From assembly GCA_003481775.1 (NCBI GenBank), contig QULU01000014.1:23144-87143 (forward strand): 64,000 nt of DNA. The letters run 5' to 3'. The notes beneath the pieces were generated by a model. It was not told the DNA's origin. It saw nothing but the letters and a program-made list of their open reading frames with translations, and searched no databases. This DNA comes from Clostridiaceae bacterium OM02-2AC (GTDB lineage: Bacteria; Bacillota_I; Bacilli_A; Erysipelotrichales; Erysipelotrichaceae). The position numbers and the translations under genes were made by a program. This document shows positions 50,855-59,469 of the stretch, in pieces (positions within the stretch are counted from its first letter, which is position 1; each line of letters starts with the position of its first letter).

Positions 50855-50961
50855 AGTAGGTGACAGCGGAATATGCGGATATAAAAAAAGCTGCAGGGAG
50901 GTGAAGCAGACAGCAACGCATGTTTGATACATAGTTATGAACTGAAAAAGAAAGGAGAACT

Positions 50962-52017
50962 ATGAAAAAAGCAAAAGCATGGGTAATAGAGGGAAAAGAT
51001 GAAGTAGCTGTACGCAAGCTGGATATCGTACGGCCCGGGGATTATGAGGTATTGTTTAAAACAGAGGTATGCTCTTTGTGTACCGTTGATCGAAGAACCT
51101 ACAAGGGAACCAGAAACTACGGCTATCCGTTTCTCGGGGGACATGAGTGCAGTGGGACAATCATAGAAATTGGCAGAGGAGTTGTCAATGTAAAGCCGCA
51201 AGATAAGGCGATTTTTACCTCCGGATACTGCAATCAGTGTGAGCTGGACCGTTCCGGAAGAGGTACGCAGTGCAATCGTAAAAAAGAAATGCCAAAGCGT
51301 GCACAGCTGGACGGAAACATTCTGGGGGGAGGCTTATGTGAATATCTGGTGATACCGGCGTGGCAGATTATCCGTATGAGTGATGATGTGGATATGCGTC
51401 ATGCGGCACTTACGGAGCCTCTTGCATGCTGTATTCACAGTATTCGCAAGGCGAGAATCAAATTCGGTGATACAATCGTCATTATCGGTATGGGCATCAT
51501 GGGCTATTTTCATCTGAAGCTGGCACAGATGAGCGGTGCTCGTATCATCGTCAGTGAGACAGATGAAAAAAAACGCGAAACTGCCCTGCGGGAGGGGGCT
51601 GCCTATGCCCTTGATCCTACGCAGTGTGATGTTGGTGAAGCAGTGAAGAGGCTCACGGATGGCTTGGGGGCAGATGCGGTAATCAATACGATTCCTTTCA
51701 AGGAGGTGTGGCAGCAGGCCATTGATATGCTGGCGCCTTATGGCAGACTGATTGCCTACAGCTCACAGAACAGCGCTGAGTTGATCGGTGTGGATTTTGG
51801 AAAGGTACATAGCCGTGAAATAGAATTTATCGGAACGCTGAATCCGACGATTGAAGATAATCAGATGGCGGTCAAGCTGATCAGCTATCATATGATCGAT
51901 ATGGAAAAGGTAATTGATCGGGAATTTAGCTTTGCGCAGGGAAAAGAGGCCTTTGACTATGCGTGCAAGCCCGGCGTTTATCGCGTTATGATCAATTACG
52001 GAAAGGAAGAGAACTGA
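50962..52017 (+). CDS. Zinc-dependent medium-chain dehydrogenase
   Basis: The protein has 351 residues. The catalytic zinc site is suggested by C37 and the GHE motif (H61, E62), and structural Cys occur in GYCNQCELDRSGRGTQC, fewer and differently spaced than the usual four-Cys lobe. The NAD motif GMGIMG is near 173. It belongs with sorbitol/threonine-type dehydrogenases (MDR). As first gene of a catabolic operon, it likely oxidises a hydroxyl of the incoming sugar or sugar phosphate. AAAGGAGAA precedes the ATG. The substrate is unknown. Confidence 0.87.
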   Translation: MKKAKAWVIEGKDEVAVRKLDIVRPGDYEVLFKTEVCSLCTVDRRTYKGTRNYGYPFLGGHECSGTIIEIGRGVVNVKPQDKAIFTSGYCNQCELDRSGRGTQCNRKKEMPKRAQLDGNILGGGLCEYLVIPAWQIIRMSDDVDMRHAALTEPLACCIHSIRKARIKFGDTIVIIGMGIMGYFHLKLAQMSGARIIVSETDEKKRETALREGAAYALDPTQCDVGEAVKRLTDGLGADAVINTIPFKEVWQQAIDMLAPYGRLIAYSSQNSAELIGVDFGKVHSREIEFIGTLNPTIEDNQMAVKLISYHMIDMEKVIDREFSFAQGKEAFDYACKPGVYRVMINYGKEEN

Positions 52018-52018
52018 T

Positions 52019-52846
52019 ATGCTGGTAACATTAACGGAAATCCTAACAAAGGCAAAGCAGGAAAATTATGCGGTACCTGCCTGCAACATTGATAATGAGC
52101 ATAATCTGCGCGCCGCAATCGAGGCCGCGGAAGAAATGAATTCCAGTATTATCCTGAATACGACACCGGTTGCGAATCCTGATCTGGTGAGCTTTGGACA
52201 TCTGGCAACAGATCTTGCCAGACGTTCCTGTGTAAAGGTTGCACTGAATCTGGATCACGGAAAGAGCTTTGAGGATTGTCTGCTCGGTATCCGTGCAGGC
52301 TACACCTCCATCATGATTGACCGCTCCCTTCTGCCCTTTGAGGAGAATGTCAGGGAGGTTAAGGAAATGGTACGCATCTGTCATGCGCTGGGAATCAGTG
52401 TGGAGGCAGAGCTTGGCCATGTAGGGGTCGGAGAGCAGTATCATACGGATGGTCATCAGGCGTTTACCCGTGTAGAGGAGGCTGTAGCGTTTGTAGAACA
52501 GACAGGCGTCGATGCGCTAGCTGTCGCAATCGGTACGGCACACGGTGTATACAAAGGAAAGCCAGAGCTGCATTTTGATCTTCTGCAGGAGTTGAAGGAG
52601 GCACTTAAAATACCGCTGGTTCTTCATGGCGGCAGCGGCACCGGAGATGAAAATCTGGCACGCTGTGCAAAAGAGGGAATCAATAAAATCAATCTGTCCA
52701 ATGATTTGAAACGCAGTGCGATTGAAAATCTGATCAAGGAGGATTTGAGCGGTAATGCCGTATATCAGCTCTATCCGCTGCTTGCACAGGGCTTTAAAAA
52801 TAAAATCAAGCACTATATCCGACTGTTTGGCTGTGAGGGCAGGTAG
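52019..52846 (+). CDS. Class II ketose-bisphosphate aldolase
   Basis: The protein has 275 residues of the fructose/tagatose-bisphosphate aldolase family. Family residues are present: LNLDHG (D79 catalytic, H80 metal ligand), EAELGHVGV, GTAHGVYKG and the phosphate loop LHGGSGTG. It cleaves a ketose phosphate to dihydroxyacetone phosphate and an aldehyde. It starts 1 nt after the previous stop. As a second aldolase type alongside the KDPG family in this island, it implies a different cleavage route. Confidence 0.9.
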   Translation: MLVTLTEILTKAKQENYAVPACNIDNEHNLRAAIEAAEEMNSSIILNTTPVANPDLVSFGHLATDLARRSCVKVALNLDHGKSFEDCLLGIRAGYTSIMIDRSLLPFEENVREVKEMVRICHALGISVEAELGHVGVGEQYHTDGHQAFTRVEEAVAFVEQTGVDALAVAIGTAHGVYKGKPELHFDLLQELKEALKIPLVLHGGSGTGDENLARCAKEGINKINLSNDLKRSAIENLIKEDLSGNAVYQLYPLLAQGFKNKIKHYIRLFGCEGR

Positions 52847-53192
52847 TATAGGACATGCACCAGTGAAGGAAATCACACGGTGTGAGAACAGAAGCTATAG
52901 AAGGGAAGCGTGGTGCAGTCACATAGCCTACGGTATCAATATCGCGTATATCCTGAAAGCATATAGCGTGCATTTGATGGTATGCGTAATCTGACTGCAT
53001 CAGGACGGCTATGCATAAGAAAGGCTTGAAACACGATAATAAAAAGCACGGCATGGAGACGATTTGAGCGTCTATGATGAATATGCGGATGTACACGGAC
53101 ATGAATGTTGAATTGCATATTGAAAGGCTTGTAAAGGAACGTTCAGAAATACATAGACAGATAAAGAAGTATGTGAGAGGAGGAGATTGCTT
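52847..53192. other. Gap within the 51-57 kb operon
   Basis: No gene, strong promoter or terminator is seen in these 346 bases. Short open frames on both strands lack binding sites. The gap is odd in an otherwise compact operon and may be the site of a deleted gene. Confidence 0.35.
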
Positions 53193-54116
53193 ATGAAGCT
53201 ATTGGTGACATCAAAGTCTTTTGGTAAGCTGCGTGATGAGCCGATTCGCCGATTAAAGGAAGCAGGCTTTACGGTGTTTTTAAATGAGAAGGGCAGACTG
53301 CTCAGCGAAGAGGAAATGGTGGAGGCCATTCAGGGAATGGACGCTGTTATTTTGGGGACGGAGGTTTTTAACCGCAATGTGATCGACCATGCGGATAATC
53401 TGAAAATCGTGTCGCGATACGGTGTGGGGCTGGATAAAATCGATGTGGACTATCTGGAGGAAAAGGGGATTGCATTGCGAATTGCACGCTTTGCGAATAC
53501 CAATTCCGTTGCGGATCACACAGTGGGGCTCATGCTATCACTCTGTCACAATATCACACGCAGCGATGCCAATATCCGTGCTCATGTGTGGAAAAAGCCG
53601 GTTGCGAAGGATTTGTACCAAAGTACGGTTGGTATACTGGGACTGGGAGCCATTGGCAAGGCAGTTGCACGAAGATTAAAGGGCTTTGATTGTAAAATAC
53701 TTGCGTTTGACAGTGTTTATGACGAAGAATTTGTGAAGGAATACGGCATACAAAAGGCAGCTGTGGATGAAATCTTAAGAACTGCTGATTTCCTGACGCT
53801 GCATCTTCCCGCACTTCCGGAGTTCTCTCCGCTATTGGATGCGGAAGCCTTTTTAAAGCTGAAGAAGGATGCAGTCATCATCAATACGGCCCGGGCAAAG
53901 CTGATTGATCAAAATGCTTTGTATGAGGCATTGAAAAACGGACAGCTTTATGGCTATGGAAGTGATGTACATTTCATGGAGCCCGGCTTTGACGAAGAAC
54001 TGATCGCCAGTGAGAAAACTGTACTGACACCACACATCGCCGCTAGCAGCGCTGGTGCAATTCAGCGCATGTCGGATATCGCTGTCGAGAATGTGCTGGA
54101 ATATTTCGGATCGTAG
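53193..54116 (+). CDS. D-2-hydroxyacid dehydrogenase, phosphoglycerate-dehydrogenase-like
   Basis: The protein has 307 residues, starting MKLLVTSKSFGKLRDEP. It has the NAD motif GLGAIGKAVARRL, catalytic Arg in INTARAKLID, Glu in VHFMEPG and His in LTPHIA. It is a close paralogue of the enzyme at 40231 in module 2 over the whole length. GGAGGAG precedes the ATG. It may act on a related 2-keto/2-hydroxy acid in the sugar route encoded here. Confidence 0.87.
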   Translation: MKLLVTSKSFGKLRDEPIRRLKEAGFTVFLNEKGRLLSEEEMVEAIQGMDAVILGTEVFNRNVIDHADNLKIVSRYGVGLDKIDVDYLEEKGIALRIARFANTNSVADHTVGLMLSLCHNITRSDANIRAHVWKKPVAKDLYQSTVGILGLGAIGKAVARRLKGFDCKILAFDSVYDEEFVKEYGIQKAAVDEILRTADFLTLHLPALPEFSPLLDAEAFLKLKKDAVIINTARAKLIDQNALYEALKNGQLYGYGSDVHFMEPGFDEELIASEKTVLTPHIAASSAGAIQRMSDIAVENVLEYFGS

Positions 54117-54291
54117 AAAACGAAGAGGACAGCACGCGTTCATGCATAATAAAAAGTATGTACTGCCTGGCGGATGTTACTACTGTATAAGCGAGCAGAA
54201 TGTGCTCGTCAGGGCATGAACCGCGCGTGGTGCAGCGCTCGAAAACGAAGAGCTATCTTGGGACTGCATAAGAGAAGGAGAGAAGAGGGCT

Positions 54292-54999
54292 ATGAAGATT
54301 GATGAAAAGCTGGAAAAGCTGAAGCAGTTTGATACACCGTCCATCACGAATGTGGTGGCAACCTATCCGGATAAGGAATACTGTCTGGGGCTTTATCATC
54401 CATGGCAGGGGAAATGGTATACGGATGAACGTGCAAGGGTTATGTATCCAGAGCTGGGAAGAACCGTGGGGTATGCGATTACCTGTACGTATGGTCTACC
54501 AGATTCCAATTACAACCGATTGAAATTCGGTGATGTACTAAAGGCTGTGGCTGCGGTGGGAAAACCGGTGGTACTGATTGTGAAGCAGGATATGCCGGAG
54601 GAAATCAAATGCCGCAACGGACTGCTTGGCGGAAACATGATGACGGCACTGCGCTCTGCCGGCTGTGTCGGTGTGATCAGTGACGGTCCCAGCAGGGATG
54701 TGGATGAGATACGGCCTTTGCAAATGCAGTATGTATTAAGCGGAGTAACAGCGGGACATGGAAAATGGGCGGTGCAGTCCATCAATACCGGAGTAGAGGT
54801 TTTCGGTATGCAGGTATGTCCCGGCGAAATCATTCATATGGATGAAAACGGTGCTGTGAAGTTTCCGGCAGCTGCCATCGATCAGGTGATTGAGAAGGCG
54901 ACGTACCTTCAGCAATTTGAAGAAAACAGACAACGGAGGATGAGGGAAACCGATGATGTAGAGGAACTGATTAAAATCATGTCCGGTTTCTATGATTAG
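54292..54999 (+). CDS. RraA-like family protein, putative aldolase
   Basis: The protein has 235 residues. It has the RraA/HMG-CHA aldolase pattern: GGNMMTALRSAGCVGVISDG followed by SRDVDEI, where the Asp and Arg are the expected metal and substrate residues. Family members cleave 4-hydroxy-4-methyl-2-oxoglutarate-like 2-keto acids by class II chemistry, or inhibit RNase E in enterobacteria; the latter is unlikely here. In this setting a pyruvate-aldolase or decarboxylase-like role on a keto-acid intermediate is plausible. GGAGAGAAGAGG precedes the ATG. Confidence 0.8.
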   Translation: MKIDEKLEKLKQFDTPSITNVVATYPDKEYCLGLYHPWQGKWYTDERARVMYPELGRTVGYAITCTYGLPDSNYNRLKFGDVLKAVAAVGKPVVLIVKQDMPEEIKCRNGLLGGNMMTALRSAGCVGVISDGPSRDVDEIRPLQMQYVLSGVTAGHGKWAVQSINTGVEVFGMQVCPGEIIHMDENGAVKFPAAAIDQVIEKATYLQQFEENRQRRMRETDDVEELIKIMSGFYD

Positions 55000-55002
55000 C
55001 CT

Positions 55003-56157
55003 ATGGAAAATTTTATCTATGACATACCGACAACGGTATATTTCGGAAAGGGACAGCTGCATCAGCTGGAGAGAATCATCAGGGAATATGGAAAACGGGT
55101 TCTTCTTGTATACGGAGGGGGAAGCATCAAACGAAACGGCATCTATGATGAAGTCGTTTTGCAGCTGCAAAAGGCGGGAAGAGAATATGTTGAATTAGGA
55201 GGAGTGGAGCCCAATCCATCACTGTATACCGTGGAAAAGGGCGTGGCTGTATGCCGCAGAGAACAGGTAGATGTGATTGTGGCAATTGGCGGAGGAAGTG
55301 CGATTGATTGTGCGAAGGTTGTTTCCGCAGCTGTTTGCAGTGATCAAACACCATGGGAGCTGGTGCTTCATCCCAAGGAGATCAAGCGGGCATTACCTGT
55401 CATCGCGGTGCTGACGATTGCGGCTACCGGCAGTGAAATGGACCATATCGCCGTTATTACAAATCCGGAAACGAAGGAGAAAATCGGTACGCGCAATCCG
55501 CTGCTTCGACCAAAAGCGGCAATCCTTGATCCGACCTTCACCTTCAGCGTCAGTGCGTATCAGACTGCCTGTGGTGTTGCGGATATTATGAGCCATACAA
55601 TGGAATCCTATTTCGCAAGAGAGGAAGCTGAGCTGCAGGATCGCTTTGCGGAAGGGATTTTGAAGGTATGTATCAAATATGGGCCAATCGTTTTGCAGGA
55701 GCCTACGCATTATGAGGCACGAGCGAATCTCATGTGGGCGGCAAGCTGGGCAATCAACGATATGCTGAAGCTTGGGCATATGACACAGTGGAGCGTACAT
55801 CCAATGGAACATCCGCTCAGTGCTTTTTATTCCGTTACGCATGGAGAGGGACTGGCAATTCTGACACCGCATTGGATGGAGTATGTATTGAGTGAGGATA
55901 CGGTGGATAAGTTTGCACGCTTCGCCAGGGAAATCTGGCAGGTGGAGGAAAAGGATGTGTGGGATATGGCGCGAGAGGGAATCGAGCGGCTGCGTGGCTT
56001 TTATGAACAGCTGCATCTGCGCTCATCCTTAGGGGAGCTGGGCATTGATGAAACACACCTTGATGCCATGGCTATGGATGCCGCAAGACAGACAGTGAAC
56101 GGCTATGTGTCATTGTCCGCTGAGGATGTGAAGAATATCTATCGAAACAGCTTGTAA
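55003..56157 (+). CDS. Iron-containing alcohol dehydrogenase, BdhA/YugJ type
   Basis: The protein has 384 residues of the type III ADH family. The NAD(P) loop is GGGSAIDCAK near 90-100, and metal ligands are in VADIMSHTMESYF (Asp, His), HPMEHPLSA and VTHGEGLAIL (His). Relatives are butanol dehydrogenases that reduce aldehydes to alcohols. Here it would reduce an aldehyde released by an aldolase and balance NADH. It starts 3 nt after the previous stop without a clear binding site, so translation is probably coupled. Confidence 0.9.
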   Translation: MENFIYDIPTTVYFGKGQLHQLERIIREYGKRVLLVYGGGSIKRNGIYDEVVLQLQKAGREYVELGGVEPNPSLYTVEKGVAVCRREQVDVIVAIGGGSAIDCAKVVSAAVCSDQTPWELVLHPKEIKRALPVIAVLTIAATGSEMDHIAVITNPETKEKIGTRNPLLRPKAAILDPTFTFSVSAYQTACGVADIMSHTMESYFAREEAELQDRFAEGILKVCIKYGPIVLQEPTHYEARANLMWAASWAINDMLKLGHMTQWSVHPMEHPLSAFYSVTHGEGLAILTPHWMEYVLSEDTVDKFARFAREIWQVEEKDVWDMAREGIERLRGFYEQLHLRSSLGELGIDETHLDAMAMDAARQTVNGYVSLSAEDVKNIYRNSL

Positions 56158-56222
56158 AGTGTTTTATAATAAGGGCAGGGAAAGGAGATAAGGATGCACG
56201 ATGTGTCCTTACAGGTTATCGT

Positions 56223-57170
56223 ATGAAAATTGTAGTATTGGATGGGTATACGGAAAATCCGGGAGATCTTGATTGGAACGGGTTTGCGGAACTGGGTGAG
56301 GTGACGGTGTATGATCGCAGTGAGGAAGCACAGGCAGCTGAGCGAATTCAGGATGCAGACGCTGTGATCGTAAATAAGGTGCGCATGACAAGAGAGCTTA
56401 TGGAAGCACATCCCAAACTGCGCTATATCGGCGTGCTGGCAACGGGATATGATGTAGTGGACATAGAGGCTGCAAGGGATCTCCATATTGCGGTTACCAA
56501 TGTTCCGGGATATGGTACGGATACGGTTGCACAGTATGCAATCGCACTCCTCTTGGAGGTAACGTCCAGAATCGGTCACCATGCGGCTCGTGTAAAAGAA
56601 GGGGAATGGGCGCGCAATGCGGACTGGTGCTTTTGGGAATACCCTTTGCTGGAGCTGTCCGGCAGAACGATGGGGATCATCGGTTATGGACGAATTGGCA
56701 GAAGGGTCGGAGAAATTGCCCAGGCATTGGGAATGAAGATATTGTTTCATGATGCCTTTGCCCAGGAGGACGGCAGCGGTGAAAAGGTATCGCTTGTCGA
56801 GCTGCTGCAGCGAAGTGATGTTGTAAGCCTGCATTGTCCACTTACGAAGGAGAATGATTCGCTGATAAACAAAAAGACGCTGGCGATGATGAAGTCGCAT
56901 GCAATTCTAATTAACAATGCCAGAGGTAAGCTCATCAATGAATGTGATCTTGCGCAGGCATTGCAGGATGGTACGATTTATGCGGCTGCACTGGATGTAG
57001 TGAGAGAAGAACCGATTCGCAGTGATAATCCGCTGCTGGAATGTGATAACTGCCTGATTACTCCCCACATCTCGTGGGCCAGCAAAGAGGCGAGAAGCAG
57101 AATCATGGATACTGCCGCTGAAAATCTGGCAGAGTTTCTACGTGGAAATACGCAGAATCGGATTGTGTAA
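56223..57170 (+). CDS. D-2-hydroxyacid dehydrogenase, glycerate/hydroxypyruvate-reductase-like
   Basis: The protein has 315 residues. NAD motif GYGRIGRRVGEIAQALG, catalytic Arg in INNARGKLIN, Glu in VVREEPI and His in ITPHISWASKEAR. The last block is typical of glycerate dehydrogenases (HprA). This group differs from the two SFGK-type enzymes at 40231 and 53193. It might reduce hydroxypyruvate or tartronate semialdehyde formed by an aldolase. The binding site is weak. A strong terminator follows. Confidence 0.88.
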   Translation: MKIVVLDGYTENPGDLDWNGFAELGEVTVYDRSEEAQAAERIQDADAVIVNKVRMTRELMEAHPKLRYIGVLATGYDVVDIEAARDLHIAVTNVPGYGTDTVAQYAIALLLEVTSRIGHHAARVKEGEWARNADWCFWEYPLLELSGRTMGIIGYGRIGRRVGEIAQALGMKILFHDAFAQEDGSGEKVSLVELLQRSDVVSLHCPLTKENDSLINKKTLAMMKSHAILINNARGKLINECDLAQALQDGTIYAAALDVVREEPIRSDNPLLECDNCLITPHISWASKEARSRIMDTAAENLAEFLRGNTQNRIV

Positions 57171-57190
57171 ATACGTTAGTATATTGAATA

Positions 57191-57227
57191 AATCATTGCT
57201 TATGAAAACATAGCAGTGATTTTTTTA
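57191..57227 (+). terminator. Terminator of the 51-57 kb operon
   Basis: AATCA-TTGCT-ATG and CAT-AGCAG-TGATT form a stem of about 12 bp with minor mismatches and a 4-nt loop, then seven T. Confidence 0.85.
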
Positions 57228-57307
57228 ATTAAGTCATTCGCTTGCTCAAAGCTTTACTGCTTTTCCATGCCATCTTAAGCTAATTTTTTATAAAAAGTGG
57301 TTATTCA

Positions 57308-57820
57308 TTTTTGATCATAATTATTATTAGCCATCTTATGATTGATGTTTGCAGTGTTTTTCTTAAGAGTAAATATAAAAATAGGAAATGTATGCTTTTC
57401 TGTATTGATCAGTTTATACATTTTCTTATTATATCTTGTTGCTCATTCTATATTTTATTTAAAGATATATTTAATGTACATATTTTGGTTACTCTGTTAG
57501 CTGTGTTAGTTTTAATAAAGCCTGTAAGTATTTTTATTACATTATTTTTTAAAAGTATCTTTAAAAATGAAAAAGATAGGCATGAAATTAAAAATTGGCA
57601 GATACATAGGATATTTGGAAAGGTTCATAATATTTTTACTGTGTCTTTTTGATTCTATTTCAACCATCGGTTTTATTCTAGCAGCAAAAACATTGGTAAG
57701 ATATAAGGATATCAATACTAATGAAGACAATTTCAAGAAAAATATCTCATTGGAACATTGCTAAGTACGATAGGTGCCTTATGTTGTTTTGCATTGGTAA
57801 AATATAGCGAACGATTTTAA
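57308..57820 (+). pseudogene. Decayed DUF3307 membrane protein gene
   Basis: Three consecutive frames give one protein-like path. The first has IIISHLMIDVC and FCIDQFIHFLIIS (57311 to about 57590). The second frame has KIGRYIGYLERFIIFLL and IGFILAAKTLVRYKDI (about 57590-57735). The third has EKYLIGTLLSTIGAL and stops at TAA 57818-57820. These blocks match the C-terminal half of DUF3307 membrane proteins, whose partner in many genomes is SatD. The N-terminal half is absent, and two frameshifts separate the pieces, so this is a relic. Base composition is much more AT-rich than the neighbours. Confidence 0.65.
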
Positions 57821-58345
57821 ATGGATTTTTTGCTATGTATATCATTCCAGATTGTCTTATTAGGAAATGCATCAACTGTGCTTCTCTTAACTATAAGCAA
57901 AGAAGCCCTCCATACAGACAGATCACACAATAGAGCAGGACTTCCTGTAAGCTAAAATCATGAATAAACTATTTTTACTGTTTGATATTTAAACGTGGAC
58001 ATGAAAGCAAAAATATAACAGAGAGATTCACAAAAGATATCTTACAATAGTAAAACTTAATGTATAGTAACCGGGTGAAAAACTATTTCAGATTTCACTC
58101 TTTTTTCTATTTTCATAATATCTGCAGCATGTCCAAAAAAAGCTGCTTGATTTTAGAAAATATGCTCTTTTTTCGTGTCATATTCGTGCAATGTAATACA
58201 CACTACAGATTCAATACTGTGCTATTTTATGCCGAAAATAACACAGTGACAGTATGTAACCGCTTTTATGCTGTAGTTTTCTGGCTTTCTATGTCGTTTT
58301 ATATGAAAACAAGTCGATAAAATGGAAAAACAGCTATGAAAAAAG
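57821..58345. other. AT-rich non-coding stretch between the two modules
   Basis: No supported gene is seen; an 86-codon frame at 58060-58320 has no binding site or family likeness. GTGAAA (58074-58079) and TTTCAC with a T-run (about 58094-58108) make a possible terminator. Confidence 0.4.
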
Positions 58346-58357
58346 TGTGACACACTA
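58346..58357 (+). promoter_or_regulatory. 12-bp upstream element, copy 2
   Basis: TGTGACACACTA is identical to 50798-50809 and also ends 17 bp before TTGACA. Confidence 0.65.
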
Positions 58358-58374
58358 GCCTTAAAATCGATCGT

Positions 58375-58402
58375 TTGACATCGAAAGCGTTTTCAATATG
58401 AT
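58375..58402 (+). promoter_or_regulatory. Sigma-70 promoter with cre in the spacer, operon from 58473
   Basis: TTGACA (58375-58380), 16-bp spacer and TATGAT (58397-58402). The spacer contains CGAAAGCGTTTTCA (58382-58395), a CcpA box with one mismatch at the first base. Both hexamers, the spacing and the cre position equal those of the 50827-50854 promoter. Confidence 0.85.
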
Positions 58403-58472
58403 GGGTAGTGTAAGGCAGCGGAAGCTATGCTGCAGGATGTGAAAGAAAGGGATTGAGAGTCAGGTGATAAAT

Positions 58473-59456
58473 TTGAAAAAAACCGCAGTGATCAATATTA
58501 CAAGCTTCGGCAGGGAATTTCCGGAGCATCTTCAAGAATTGGAAGAACGTGTGGGGCCGGTCGATAAAATGCTGCTGCGTGCAGATATGGATGGGAAAAC
58601 ACTGGCACAGCAGTTAAAGGGATATACCTATGTACTGCTTGGGAATTATCCAACCTTCGATGAAGAGTTTTTCTCCAGGAATACAGATGTAAAGCTGATC
58701 GCCCGTCATGGTATCGGCTTCAACAATGTAGATCTGGAAAGCTCGAGAAAGTATGGGGTGTATGTAACCCATATTCAAAACTATGTAGAGCTGGATGCTG
58801 TTGCAGAGCAGGCGGCAGCGCTTCTTATGGCCGTATCAAAAAATGTGGTGATTGCCAATCAAAAGGTACATCAGGGTGACTGGAATAAGGATCGTCAGGA
58901 AATCATGGGCTTTCAGCTGCGGGGGAAAACCTGCGGGGTGATTGGCTGCGGACATATCGGTACACGCTTTGCGACCATCATGAAATATGGATTTCAAAAC
59001 CGCATACTGGCATATGATCCGTACGCGGACAGGGAAAGCGTGATGGCAGAGGGGATTCAGCTCTGTGATTTGGACACGTTGCTGAGAGAATCGGACTTTA
59101 TCAGTCTGCATGCAAATCTGAGCGAAGACAGCAAGCACCTCATCAATGCACAAGCACTGGCAAAAATGAAGGACAACGCCATCCTCATCAATACGGGGCG
59201 CGGAGGCCTTGTGGATGAAACAGCCTTACTGTGCGCATTGCAAAGTGGAAAGCTGTTCGGCTATGGCGCAGATGTTGCAGCACAGGAGCCGATGACGGCT
59301 GATAATCCGCTGCTTACATGTGAGCGGGTAACCATCACACCGCATTCCGCCATCTATAACTACACCTGCATGAAGAACATGAACCGCAAGGTCATGGAAG
59401 ACATCTACTGCATGCAAAGAGGGGAACGACCGGTGGAAATCATCAATGGTTTATAG
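58473..59456 (+). CDS. D-2-hydroxyacid dehydrogenase
   Basis: The protein has 327 residues from the TTG at 58473, which has AGGTGA 5 nt upstream; a GTG at 58464 is the alternative and adds three residues. NAD motif GCGHIGTRFATIM, catalytic Arg in INTGRGGLVD, Glu in AAQEPM and His in ITPHSA. RHGIGFNNVD matches the substrate-loop block of the family. It differs from the SFGK-type paralogues and is the first gene of PTS module 3B. It probably acts on the 2-keto or 2-hydroxy acid form of the imported sugar, which is inference. Confidence 0.87.
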   Translation: MKKTAVINITSFGREFPEHLQELEERVGPVDKMLLRADMDGKTLAQQLKGYTYVLLGNYPTFDEEFFSRNTDVKLIARHGIGFNNVDLESSRKYGVYVTHIQNYVELDAVAEQAAALLMAVSKNVVIANQKVHQGDWNKDRQEIMGFQLRGKTCGVIGCGHIGTRFATIMKYGFQNRILAYDPYADRESVMAEGIQLCDLDTLLRESDFISLHANLSEDSKHLINAQALAKMKDNAILINTGRGGLVDETALLCALQSGKLFGYGADVAAQEPMTADNPLLTCERVTITPHSAIYNYTCMKNMNRKVMEDIYCMQRGERPVEIINGL

Positions 59457-59469
59457 AAAGGATACGTAT

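Noticed and set aside
57311..57652. Treating the 113-codon frame as an intact small membrane protein
   Set aside because: The following frames continue the same family blocks, so it is one piece of a broken DUF3307 gene.
58060..58320. 86-codon open frame before module 3B
   Set aside because: No binding site, runs across a hairpin, and has no protein-like pattern.
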